Shown here one piece after another: positions 1 to 4,678 of a stretch of DNA of 10,398 nt; the first letter of the stretch is position 1; every line of letters begins with the position of its first letter. The stretch spans positions 66,942-77,339 of the forward strand of contig MU646938.1 of NCBI GenBank assembly GCA_026770585.1. The letters run 5' to 3'. Source of the stretch: Baffinella frigidus. Taxonomy: Eukaryota > Cryptophyceae > Cryptomonadales > Baffinellaceae. The position numbers and the translations under genes are program-made. Below the pieces are notes generated by a model. It saw only the letters and a list, made by a program, of their open reading frames with translations, had not been told where the DNA came from and searched no databases.

Positions 1-102
<102 letters not shown>

Positions 103-106
103 GTAC

Positions 107-167
107 CTTCTTCTCCTCGCGGGCCGTCTTCTCCTCCTCCGTCAGCTTCATGATCGCGATCTTCTTC
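107..167 (-). pseudogene. exon-like fragment, Lys/Glu-rich (MKLTEEEKTAREEKK)
   Basis: On the minus strand a GC-rich 61-base block sits between a possible acceptor (CCCAG, 172-168) and a possible donor (AAG then GTACTT, 106-101). The frame reads KKIAIMKLTEEEKTAREEKK, a charged helix-like peptide, with an in-frame TGA just upstream at 175-173. Its composition differs sharply from the AT repeat on one side and the telomere-like tract on the other. The acceptor side is C-rich telomere-type sequence on this strand, which could serve as a polypyrimidine tract. No family is recognised. It may be a true internal exon, a gene scrap, or chance. Confidence 0.25.
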
Positions 168-172
168 CTGGG

Positions 173-625
173 TCAGGGTTTAGGGTTTATGGTTTATGGT
201 TTGGTGTTTATAGTTTATGGTTTGGGGTTTGGGGTTTGGGGGTTAGGGTTTAGGGTTTGGGGATTGGGGATTGGGGTTTAGGGTTAGGGGTTAGGGGTTT
301 GGGGTTTGGGGTTCGGGGTTCGGGGTTCGGGGTTTTGGGTTTAGGGTTTGGGGTTTAGGGTTGGGGGTTTGGCGTTTAGGGTTTGGGGTTTAGGGTTTGG
401 GATTTAGGGTTTGGGGTTTGGGGTTTGGGGTTTAGGGTTTGGGTTTGGGGTTTAGGGTTTGGGGTTTAGGATTTCGGGTTTCGGGTTCCGGTTTTGGGTT
501 TTGGAGTTTGGGGTGTGGGGTTGCGGGTTCAGGGTTCCGGTTTTGGGTTTTGGGTTTCCGACTTCGGATTTCGGGTTCGGGGTTTCGGATTCGGGGTTTC
601 GGTTTCCGGTTTTCGGGTTTCGGGG
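173..625 (+). repeat. Degenerate telomere-type heptamer tract (TTTAGGG/TTTGGGG/TTTCGGG)
   Basis: About 450 bases consist almost wholly of TTTAGGG, TTTGGGG, TTTCGGG and hexamer or octamer relatives, G-rich on the plus strand. The first part is richer in TTTAGGG and TTTGGGG; from about 470 the units shift to TTTCGGG and TTCCGG-type. There is no block of perfect repeats, so this is an interstitial, diverged array rather than an active chromosome end. Open frames across it on both strands are low-complexity by-products of the repeat. Confidence 0.93.
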
Positions 626-658
626 CTGGACCAGCAGTGACGGCAATGAAATTTGCTA

Positions 659-727
659 CACAGAACGACCTTTAATCTTACAGAAAAAGTGTAGTTATGT
701 TCATTGGAACCCAATGTTAATCAGTTT
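659..727 (+). repeat. Dispersed direct repeat, copy 1 (CAGAACGACCTTTAA...)
   Basis: This segment (ACAGAACGACCTTTAA, then AAAAAGTGTAGTTATGTTCA, then ACCCAATGTTAATCAGTTTT) recurs in the same orientation at about 1947-2010. The second copy has a small duplication of its CAGAACGAC part. Both copies lie just beyond a CGGGGCTxGACCAG motif, so they belong to a larger repeated module spread over the first 2.1 kb. Confidence 0.85.
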
Positions 728-794
728 TCCTATGAGAACCTAATGTTAATCAGTTTTCCTATGAGAACCCAATGTTAATCAGTTTTCCTATGAG
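708..794 (+). repeat. 29-bp tandem repeat, 3 copies
   Basis: Three consecutive 29-base units start at 708, 737 and 766, each AACCYAATGTTAATCAG followed by TTTTCCTATGAG. They differ at one position (C or T at the fifth base). The first unit is the end of the dispersed repeat at 659-727, so the amplification happened locally in this copy and not in the 1947-2010 copy. Confidence 0.95.
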
Positions 795-888
795 ATGACT
801 CCCGGCCTTTTTCAGGTTCCGCAAGCGGTTCAAGTCAACCCCCATGCTAACTGCCAACGTAACTGGAATCCAAATGCCCATTCTAAGT

Positions 889-905
889 CGGGGCTAGATC
901 AGGAG
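889..905. repeat. CGGGGCTAGA motif, short copy
   Basis: A short member of the CGGGGCTxGACCAGxAG family also seen at 621, 1288, 1761 and 2041. It is followed within a few bases by the 144-bp inverted-repeat element at 911, which may have interrupted this copy. Confidence 0.6.
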
Positions 906-910
906 TTTTA

Positions 911-1054
911 TCTCAGAAAAAGGATTCTAAAATTCGTTTTCTCAAGTCAATTCCTGTACAAATTCGTCAACTTATTCTTTTCTCTACGCATAAGTTGACA
1001 TATTTGAAGGGGAATTGACTTGAGAAAACGAATTTTAGAATCCCTTTTTTGAGA
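911..1054. mobile_element. 144-bp MITE-like inverted-repeat element, copy 1 (TA-flanked)
   Basis: The two halves are near-perfect reverse complements: TCTCAGAAAAAGGATTC... on the left and ...GGGATTCTAAAATTCG on the right when reverse-complemented, continuing through CTCAAGTCAATTCC and GTCAACTTAT. The loop is a short pyrimidine-rich spacer. The element is flanked on both sides by TA (909-910 and 1055-1056), as expected for a target duplication of a Tc1/mariner-type (Stowaway-like) element. A second copy of exactly the same length lies at 2759-2902. It has no coding capacity, so it would need a transposase from elsewhere. Confidence 0.9.
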
Positions 1055-1062
1055 TAGAGGTC

Positions 1063-1217
1063 TCTGGGTACTAGCGCGCCTCTAGCCACGCCAGATTGAT
1101 CGAGGGAGACCGACGCCTTATCCACGTAAGATCTGACGTGGTTGACTCAAGGATTCAAGTGATTTCCCTGGAAAGATGCCAAAAAGTGGATGTTTAGATT
1201 AACCTGGCGTGGAGGGG
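1063..1217. repeat. Unassigned segment with an imperfect inverted repeat
   Basis: CCACGCCAGATTGATC (about 1086) is matched in inverted orientation by the complement of GATTAACCTGGCGTGG (about 1201-1216). A short hairpin, CCACGT to ACGTGG, lies between them near 1124. No coding signal is seen. It may be a decayed inverted-repeat element. Confidence 0.55.
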
Positions 1218-1293
1218 TTGGGGTTTGGGGTTTCGATTCCCGGTTTGGGTTTGGGGGGTTTGGGTTTCGGTTTCCGGGTTTTGGGTTTCGGGG
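1218..1293 (+). repeat. Short degenerate telomere-type tract
   Basis: GGGGTTTGGGGTTTCG-type units on the plus strand lead directly into the CGGGGCTAGACCAG motif, the same order as at 470-640 and 2011-2055. The telomere-like tract and the motif therefore move or duplicate as one module. Confidence 0.85.
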
Positions 1294-1317
1294 CTAGACC
1301 AGCAGGTGTGCTCGGGG
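1288..1317 (-). pseudogene. Exon-like motif VPEHTCWSSPE, interrupted copy
   Basis: On the minus strand the frame reads GTC CCC GAG CAC ACC TGC TGG TCT AGC CCC GAA. It matches STFWSSPE at 2041 and PDSTFWCSPD at 1761, with several changes silent (TCT against TCG) or conservative. The copy is broken by the 140-bp palindrome at 1320-1459. Whether the frame was ever translated is unknown; the relation between copies is clear at the nucleotide level. Confidence 0.35.
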
Positions 1318-1319
1318 AC

Positions 1320-1459
1320 TTATCCGGGGAAACCTATTTTTCTTTAGTTTGATGGCAAGGAAAATTACTACATAAATGCTTCAATATTACTAATAAGAAC
1401 GAATTGTGTAGTAATTTTCCTTGCCATCAAACTAAAGAAAAATAGGTTTCCCCGGATAA
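1320..1459. mobile_element. 140-bp palindromic MITE-like element with 4-bp target duplication GGAC
   Basis: Perfect 53-base arms (TTATCCGGGGAAACC... and ...GGTTTCCCCGGATAA) enclose a 34-base AT-rich loop. GGAC precedes the element (1316-1319) and follows it (1460-1463). The related unoccupied locus at 1784-1794 reads TCGGGGACGGGG, which is what remains here once the element and one GGAC are removed (CTCGGGGAC plus GGGG). This supports a genuine insertion with a 4-bp duplication. The arms are identical, so the insertion or a later repair event is probably recent. No open frame of interest is present. Confidence 0.9.
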
Positions 1460-1496
1460 GGACGGGGTAGCTCAACCGGGTTCCGGGAAGCCCTCT

Positions 1497-1572
1497 GTTT
1501 ATAAGACCTGGGACCCTACGGTAGGCAACCCGTAGGGGCATAAGGGGGTCCCTACGGATACGGTGACGTAAC
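1497..1572 (+). repeat. Partial copy of the 161-bp CCACACAG family (core only)
   Basis: The core ATAAGACCTGGGACCCTACGG...CCGTAGGGGCATAAGGGGGTCCCTACGGATACGG is present but the CCACACAG terminus is missing on the left. The full reverse-oriented copy starts only about 25 bases further on (1598), so two copies sit head to head. Confidence 0.8.
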
Positions 1573-1597
1573 TGGCGATAGAGGTGTCTATCACGTG

Positions 1598-1758
1598 CCA
1601 CACAGCGGGCTACGAAGGGATTCTCGGCCCAAATCGGGCCGAGTTTCCGTTACCGTATCTGTAGGGACCCCCCTATGTCCCTACGGGTTGCCTACCGTAG
1701 GGTCCCAGGTCTTATCGCTTAGGGGTTATTCAGAATCCCTTCGTAGCCCGCTGTGTGG
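1598..1758 (-). mobile_element. 161-bp CCACACAG inverted-repeat element, complete copy
   Basis: The ends are perfect 27-base inverted repeats beginning CCACACAGCGGGCTACGAAG. Inside is a self-complementary core in which CCCTACGG, CCGTAGGG and a second CCCTACGG can pair alternatively, and a CGGCCC...GGGCCG hairpin. Read on the minus strand it aligns without gaps to 4764-4924, with about 13 differences over 161 bases by my count. No convincing target duplication is seen (GTG on the left, GTC on the right). It is non-coding. Confidence 0.88.
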
Positions 1759-1760
1759 GT

Positions 1761-1812
1761 CGGGGCTACACCAGAAGGTGCTGTCGGGGACGGGGCGGGA
1801 TTCCATGACGGC
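1761..1812 (-). pseudogene. Exon-like motif MESRPVPDSTFWCSPD
   Basis: The minus-strand frame GCC GTC ATG GAA TCC CGC CCC GTC CCC GAC AGC ACC TTC TGG TGT AGC CCC GAC aligns to TESRPAESTFWSSPE at 2041-2083 with one in-frame 3-base gap. No splice signals are evident at its edges. This locus also gives the unoccupied version of the insertion site at 1316-1319. Confidence 0.3.
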
Positions 1813-1820
1813 AACAAAAT

Positions 1821-1929
1821 ATTCTTCGTATACTGTTGTATGCTCGGTGATATATGACTCTGGGTAGGTGACTCTCTAGAGCATCTTTCTGCTCTCGCGT
1901 GTCGCCTCCCAACCCTGAGTCTATCAACC
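1821..1929 (+). repeat. Dispersed inverted repeat, short form (partner at 3091-3276)
   Basis: TTCTTCGTATAC...GGTGATATATGACTCTGGGTAGGT... and CAACCCTGAGTCTATCAACC are found as reverse complement at 3091-3276. The partner carries about 80 additional bases between GGGTT and GGAGG. This copy is either the ancestral short form or a deleted one. Confidence 0.85.
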
Positions 1930-1946
1930 ACACAGAACGACATTTA

Positions 1947-2010
1947 AACAGAACGACCTTTAAGCTGAAAAAGTGTAGTTATGTTCACTGGGACCCAATG
2001 TTAATCAGTT
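1947..2010 (+). repeat. Dispersed direct repeat, copy 2
   Basis: Matches 659-727 in the same orientation (AACGACCTTTAAxCT..., AAAAAGTGTAGTTATGTTCA, GGxACCCAATGTTAATCAG), including the start of the unit that is triplicated at 708-794. Here only one unit is present and it runs into a telomere-like tract. Confidence 0.85.
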
Positions 2011-2043
2011 TTTGGGTCTCGGTTTCCGGGTTTCGGGTTTCGG
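2011..2043 (+). repeat. Very short degenerate telomere-type tract
   Basis: TTTGGGTCTCGGTTTCCGGGTTTCGGGTTTCGGGG-type sequence leads into the CGGGGCTCGACCAG motif, as at 1218-1293. Confidence 0.7.
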
Positions 2044-2113
2044 GGCTCGACCAGAAGGTGCTCTCGGCCGGGCGGGACTCCGTGGTGAACGTCGGGAACG
2101 CTTCTTCGATTTC
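2042..2113 (-). pseudogene. Exon-like copy A: EIEEAFPTFTTES then RPAESTFWSSP
   Basis: Read on the minus strand, an acceptor-like region contains a perfect TACTAAC branch-point sequence (about 2141-2135), then CCCTAAACAG, then GAA ATC GAA GAA GCG TTC CCG ACG TTC ACC ACG GAG TCC. The frame continues through STFWSSP. Four more copies of the first part lie at 2226, 2537, 2627 and 2932 in the same orientation, each directly preceded by AG. Differences include silent ones (GAA/GAG) but also replacements (Glu to Ala). The part of the acceptor before the AG is a C-strand telomere heptamer. Family not recognised. Confidence 0.4.
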
Positions 2114-2149
2114 CTGTTTAGGGTTGAGTGGTTAGTAACCACCCGAAAC

Positions 2150-2186
2150 AACTACCCGAAACAACTACCCGAAACCCGAAATCCGG
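2150..2186 (+). repeat. 14-bp tandem repeat CCCGAAACAACTAC
   Basis: Consecutive units of ACCCGAAACAACT differ only slightly. The same block recurs at about 2565-2600 with units CCCGAAACAACTAC and CCCGAAATAACTAC. Related forms in the opposite orientation (TTTCGGGTAGCTATTTCGGGTA) appear at 4192-4322. Confidence 0.85.
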
Positions 2187-2226
2187 GAACGCCGCCGGTG
2201 AACGCCGGGAACGCTTCTTCGATCTC
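2180..2226 (-). pseudogene. Exon-like copy B: EIEEAFPAFTGGVP
   Basis: On the minus strand GGATCCGCAG is followed by GAG ATC GAA GAA GCG TTC CCG GCG TTC ACC GGC GGC. The first nine codons match copy A with one silent and one Thr-to-Ala change, then the sequence departs. The upstream acceptor context (GGATCCGC) is of a second type, shared with copies D and E and different from the CCCTAAAC of copies A and C. Confidence 0.35.
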
Positions 2227-2234
2227 CTGCGGAT

Positions 2235-2300
2235 CCATAAAGGCCTTTACGGTTGGCGGATTTGTACGGAGGGGGGGGGGCGACTTCCGGCGACCGTGTG
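2235..2300 (+). repeat. Segment inverted at about 2680-2742
   Basis: ATAAAGGCCTTTACGGTTGGCGG...CCGGCGACCGTGTGG has its reverse complement at about 2680-2742 (CCACACGGTCGCCAGGAAT...CCGCCAACCGTAAAGGCCTTTA). A run of ten Gs (2271-2280) lies inside this copy and a G8 run inside the other. The pair encloses an array of inverted and direct copies. Confidence 0.85.
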
Positions 2301-2452
2301 GTACAAATCTAATTTCGGAACCAGACAGATTCTATCCCGCTATCTTAGGCTTCCGACGCCGAAGATAAGGGTGTACATGCTATTTTAGGCATACGATGAT
2401 GCTATCTTACGCCTTTTCGTGTGGACAGATTCTGGTATGTTCCGAGATGAAA
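2300..2452 (+). repeat. About 150-bp dispersed repeat, forward copy (inverted partner 7611-7760)
   Basis: AATTTCGGAACCAGACAG..., CCCGCTATCTTAGGC, CCGACGCCGAAGATAAGGG and ATTCTGGTATGTTCCGAGATG are matched almost base for base by the reverse complement of 7611-7760, about 5 kb away. It contains the subrepeat GCTATCTTAGGC / GCTATTTTAGGC / GCTATCTTACGCC and a hairpin TATCTTAGGC to GCCGAAGATA. No protein signal is seen. Confidence 0.9.
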
Positions 2453-2485
2453 TCGCATGGTGGGCACACGTTGAAAGAGGGTTTG
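2445..2485 (+). repeat. Inverted repeat arm (partner 2638-2677)
   Basis: AAATCGCATGGTGGGCACACG...TTGAAAGAGGGTTTG is matched in inverse by CAAAGCCTCTTTCAACGTG...CCATGCGATTTG. The loop between the arms is about 150 bases and holds exon-like copies C and D. Confidence 0.88.
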
Positions 2486-2498
2486 TAAAGGCCGTTAG

Positions 2499-2537
2499 GG
2501 ATTCCGTGGTGAACGTCGGGAACGCCGCCTTGATTTC
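2499..2537 (-). pseudogene. Exon-like copy C: EIKAAFPTFTTES
   Basis: On the minus strand TGCTAAC lies about 25 bases upstream of CCCTAAACAG, then GAA ATC AAG GCG GCG TTC CCG ACG TTC ACC ACG GAA TCC. It matches copy A with Glu-to-Lys and Glu-to-Ala changes and a silent GAG/GAA. The branch-point-like and telomere-heptamer-derived acceptor sequences are shared with copy A. An unrelated sequence follows GAA TCC CTA ACG. Confidence 0.38.
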
Positions 2538-2602
2538 CTGTTTAGGGTTTAGTGGTTAGCAACTACCCGAAACAACTACCCGAAATAACTACCCGAAACC
2601 CC

Positions 2603-2627
2603 AATCCGGGAAGGTCGCCTCGATCTC
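2603..2627 (-). pseudogene. Exon-like copy D: EIEATFPD
   Basis: On the minus strand GGTTCGCAG precedes GAG ATC GAG GCG ACC TTC CCG GAT. The match to the family ends after FP, where the CCCGAAA tandem begins. This is the shortest of the five copies and shows only the acceptor side. Confidence 0.28.
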
Positions 2628-2758
2628 CTGCGAACCATCAAAGCCTCTTTCAACGTGTGCCCACCATGCGATTTGAGCCACACGGTCGCCAGGAATCGGG
2701 GGGGGCGAGTACAAAGCCGCCAACCGTAAAGGCCTTTAGGGATTCCGTGACAAACTTA

Positions 2759-2902
2759 TCTCAGAAAACGAGTTCTAAAACTCATTTTCTTAAGTCAATT
2801 CCCCTACAAATTCGTCAACTTATTCTTTACTCTCCGCATAAGTTGACAAAATTGTAAGGGGATTGACTTCAGAAAACGAGTTTTAGAACTCGTTTTCTGA
2901 GA
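2759..2902. mobile_element. 144-bp MITE-like inverted-repeat element, copy 2 (TA-flanked)
   Basis: Same length and layout as 911-1054: TCTCAGAAAACGAG at one end and its complement at the other, CAAATTCGTCAACTTATTCT in the middle, and TA on both sides (2757-2758 and 2903-2904). Its outer arms (AAACGAGTT) differ slightly from copy 1 (AAAGGATTC) but keep the pairing within each copy, so the arms are co-evolving or were replaced together. It is inserted within exon-like copy E: PTF is on one side and VTES on the other. Confidence 0.92.
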
Positions 2903-2904
2903 TA

Positions 2905-2932
2905 AAAACGTCGGGAAACTCGCCTCGATCTC
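2905..2932 (-). pseudogene. Exon-like copy E: EIEASFPTF, interrupted by a MITE
   Basis: On the minus strand, pyrimidine-rich CTTCCTTCTCGCTC and then GGTTCATAG precede GAG ATC GAG GCG AGT TTC CCG ACG TTT. The sequence then enters the 144-bp element. Beyond it (2756-2740) the minus strand resumes with GTC ACG GAA TCC CTA, matching the TTES end of copies A and C. The element thus splits a once continuous copy. Confidence 0.38.
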
Positions 2933-2960
2933 CTATGAACCGCTGCCGAGCGAGAAGGAA

Positions 2961-3045
2961 GCAGTCCATCTAAACGTAATCCATAGGCCCTACGGATCAA
3001 CACCGTAGAGACGTAGGGGGTTCCTACGGAAAAACCAAGGTCGAT
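2961..3045 (+). repeat. Diverged core of the 161-bp family, with an inverted 15-mer
   Basis: CCCTACGGATCAACACCGTAGAGACGTAGGGGGTTCCTACGG keeps the three mutually complementary pieces of the CCACACAG element core, but the flanks are lost. GCAGTCCATCTAAAC at 2961 recurs inverted at about 3510-3524 (GTTTAGATGGACTGC). These could be the borders of a roughly 560-base inverted structure. Confidence 0.6.
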
Positions 3046-3090
3046 TTTCGACTGGATTTCGTGCCAAACCCGCTCGACAGCGGTTAGAAG

Positions 3091-3276
3091 GGTTGATAGA
3101 CTCAGGGTTGGTTGGCTGTAAGGTTTTCTTTATTCATCACATCCGTCGGTGATGAGCCGCGCTCGAAACGAGAGCTCACGTAACGGTCGCCTCGGGGAGG
3201 TCACACGAGAGAGAAGATAATCTCGAGGGACCTACCCAGAGTCGTATATCACCAAGTATACAACGTATACGAAGAT
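3091..3276 (-). repeat. Dispersed inverted repeat, long form (partner 1821-1929)
   Basis: The reverse complement matches 1821-1929 at both ends (GGTTGATAGACTCAGGGTT and ACGACTCTGGGTAGGT when flipped). About 80 extra bases at roughly 3110-3195 hold the hairpins CATCAC/GTGATG and GAGC/GCTC. No clean flanking duplication marks the extra segment as an insertion. Confidence 0.82.
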
Positions 3277-3344
3277 TAGGGCATTAATGGCTCCCAGAGT
3301 GGACGGTTGTAAGAGGGTCGCCTTCCACTTAGCAGCGGCCATTA

Positions 3345-3388
3345 GACCCTAGACCCTAGACCCTAGACCTTAGACCCCAGACCCTAGG
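3345..3388 (-). repeat. CCCTAGA heptamer array
   Basis: Units ACCCTAG, ACCTTAG and ACCCCAG with period 7, C-rich on the plus strand and thus reversed with respect to the first telomere-like tract. The minus-strand unit is TCTAGGG, one base different from TTTAGGG. Confidence 0.92.
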
Positions 3389-3590
3389 GGGGCGTGCGCG
3401 TCCGTCCGTACAACGTTTCCACTTAGCAGCGGCCGAGGTCCTTTTCGCCTCGAATTCAAGGTGAAATTCCGGTTAGGTTCCACGGCAACGGATCAGATTC
3501 TGGTTCAAATGGTTTAGATGGACTGCATCCGTGAAGCCCCCCGTGGCTGCTAAGTGGAGAGCGGACTACGAGAATCACTGCCCACGGACC

Positions 3591-3628
3591 TCCCCAGTAA
3601 GTCAATTCCTCCCCAGTAAGTCAATTCC
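3591..3628 (+). repeat. 19-bp perfect tandem duplication
   Basis: TCCCCAGTAAGTCAATTCC is present twice in immediate succession. AAGTCAATTCC is shared with the arms of the 144-bp elements at 911 and 2759, so the unit could come from an element end. Confidence 0.93.
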
Positions 3629-3688
3629 TAAGTGGGGGGTGGCTGCTAAGTGGGCACTGGCGCATCCTGGATTAGTACCGGCACGTCC

Positions 3689-3719
3689 CTAGACCCTAGA
3701 CCCTAGACCTTGGACCCAG
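3689..3719 (-). repeat. Short CCCTAGA heptamer array
   Basis: CCCTAGACCCTAGACCCTAGA-type units, C-rich on the plus strand, with the last units drifting to CCTTGGA. The period of 7 is kept. Confidence 0.88.
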
Positions 3720-3761
3720 GTGTGATTCGGTGACAGCGTCTCCAACGTGTGACCCCCAAGC

Positions 3762-3834
3762 GATAAGACCTGGGACCCTACGGTAGGCAACCCGTAGGGA
3801 CATAGGGGGGTCCCTACGGATACGGTAACGGAAA
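3762..3834 (+). repeat. Partial copy of the 161-bp CCACACAG family
   Basis: GCGATAAGACCTGGGACCCTACGG...CCGTAGGGACATAGGGGGGTCCCTACGGATACGGTAACGGAAAC is nearly identical to the complete copies, but both terminal inverted repeats are missing. The flanks (GTGACCCCCAA and AGTGACACAC) do not match the complete elements. Confidence 0.85.
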
Positions 3835-3878
3835 CAGTGACACACGATGGAACCTTCACCTCAACTTCCTGCGGGAAT

Positions 3879-4022
3879 GTTAACTTATGAATAGTCCGCG
3901 AGCGAACTCTTCCACGAGTTCGGGGCCGCACGATTTCCGGCGACGCGTGGTACACCGAATGCGTGGGGAGGGAATGAATGTGTACCTGGAAGAGTTCGCT
4001 CGCGGACTTTTCACAAGTTGAC
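3879..4022. mobile_element. 144-bp inverted-repeat element with GTYAACTT ends
   Basis: The left arm GTTAACTTATGAATAGTCC...GCGAGCGAACTCTTCC and the complement of the right arm (GTCAACTTGTGAAAAGTCC...) pair over about 35 bases with few mismatches. The ends share GTCAACTT with the middle of the 144-bp TA elements, but the rest differs. The interior is part of a 66-bp segment that is duplicated just outside at 4038-4103. No clear target duplication is seen. Confidence 0.82.
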
Positions 4023-4103
4023 ATGCTGGCGCTGTGGCACGAATTCCGGCGACCCCTGGTACAAATAACGTGGGGGGAGGGAATGAATGTGGACCTGGAA
4101 GAG
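3929..4103 (+). repeat. 66-bp direct duplication (3929-3994 and 4038-4103)
   Basis: Both copies read CACGAxTTCCGGCGACxxxTGGTAC...CGTGGGG...AGGGAATGAATGTG...ACCTGGAAGAG. The offset is 109 bases. The first copy straddles the inside of the inverted-repeat element at 3879-4022, so either the element captured the segment or its right arm arose next to it. TCCGGCGACxxxTGGTACA also occurs at 2286-2304. Confidence 0.9.
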
Positions 4104-4162
4104 GATCTTGCGGAGGAATCCGTTGCATGCGGGCAGGATCAGCTCCCCCTCCTCTCCCATCT

Positions 4163-4345
4163 GTTTTGGGGTTTCCGGTTGAGGGTTTTGGATTTCGGGT
4201 AGCTATTTCGGGTAGATAGGTTCTGGGTTTCGGGTAGCTATTTCGGGTACTTATCCGTGCCCCCCCGTGTGTTTGGGAGTTTGGGTTTCGGGTTGGGGTT
4301 CCGGGTAGTCATTTCGGGTAGTTTGGTTTGGGTTTAGGGTTTGGG
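4163..4345 (+). repeat. Telomere-type tract with TTTCGGGTAGCTA units
   Basis: TTTCGGGTAGCTATTTCGGGTAG-type units of 14 bases alternate with GGGTTTCGGGTT and TTTAGGG heptamers. The 14-mers are the complement of the CCCGAAA-containing tandem at 2150-2186. This suggests one origin, with the unit being a doubled heptamer. Confidence 0.85.
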
Positions 4346-4423
4346 GTTTGGGCTGAATGTGTAGGGATTAAGGTGCAGGGTGCATGTGGGGAGGATGAGC
4401 CCACCCTGCTCTCCCGTCTATCG

Positions 4424-4571
4424 AGGGTTTCAGGTTCAGAGATCAGGGGTTTGAGTTTAGAGTTGTTTTTTAGGTTGTTTGTGTCTCGGGTTTCGGGTTT
4501 CGAGGTTCTGGTTCAGGGGTTGAGGTTTCGGGTTTCGGGATGAGGGGTTCGGGTTTCGGGTTTCGGGATGA
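4424..4571 (+). repeat. TTTCGGG-rich degenerate tract
   Basis: GGGTTTCAGGTT, GGGTTTCGGGTTTCG and GGGATGAGGGGTTCG units form a degenerate tract that joins without a break to the TTAGGGG array at 4572. Confidence 0.85.
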
Positions 4572-4655
4572 GGGGTTAGGGGTTAGAGGTTAGGGGTTAG
4601 GAGTTAGGGGTTAGGGGTTAGGGGTTAGGGGTTAGTGGTTAGGGGTTAGGGGTTT
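4572..4655 (+). repeat. GGGGTTA heptamer array, 12 in-register units
   Basis: Starting at 4572 every seventh base begins a new unit: GGGGTTA, GGGGTTA, GAGGTTA, GGGGTTA, GGAGTTA, then mostly GGGGTTA, one GTGGTTA, and finally GGGGTTT. Substitutions occur but no indels, so the register is kept for all 84 bases. Confidence 0.95.
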
Positions 4656-4678
4656 AGTAAAGCGTAAGCCCAAAGTAC

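Larger units (their letters stand above)
2068..2240 (+). repeat. Direct duplication, copy 1 (partner about 2495-2640)
   Basis: CCGTGGTGAACGTCGGGAACG, GATTTCCTGTTTAGGGTT, GTGGTTAG, the CCCGAAACAACTAC tandem and AATCCGGGAA..CGATCTCCTGCG occur in the same order in both blocks. The duplicated unit carries exon-like copies A and B here and C and D in the partner. Confidence 0.88.
3325..3653. repeat. CCACTTAGCAGC quartet: two direct and two inverted copies about 95 bp apart
   Basis: CCACTTAGCAGC lies at 3325-3336 and 3419-3430, and its reverse complement GCTGCTAAGTGG at 3546-3557 and 3642-3653. The spacing is about 94 bases in the first pair and 96 in the second, giving a roughly symmetric figure. 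The left pair brackets a CCCTAGA heptamer array. The right pair brackets a perfect 19-bp tandem duplication. Confidence 0.9.

Noticed and set aside
173-625. An actual chromosome end (terminal telomere)
   Set aside because: The units are too diverged, no block of perfect repeats is present, and other sequence lies on both sides, so it is interstitial.
439-743. Overlapping open frames of 60-94 codons on both strands
   Set aside because: They are Gly/Phe/Arg-rich or Pro/Asn/Lys-rich translations of the telomere-like tract, open in several frames at once, as expected of a degenerate heptamer repeat.
1598-1758. Target-site duplication for the CCACACAG element
   Set aside because: Flanks are GTG and GTC here and TTT and CTT at 4764-4924. 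Neither pair is identical, so no duplication is claimed.
3135-3190. Hammerhead-ribozyme-like GTGATGAG...CGAAAC
   Set aside because: The core position before TGATGA is G instead of C, stem II after GATGA does not form in the required register, and no convincing stem III with a cleavage triplet is present.
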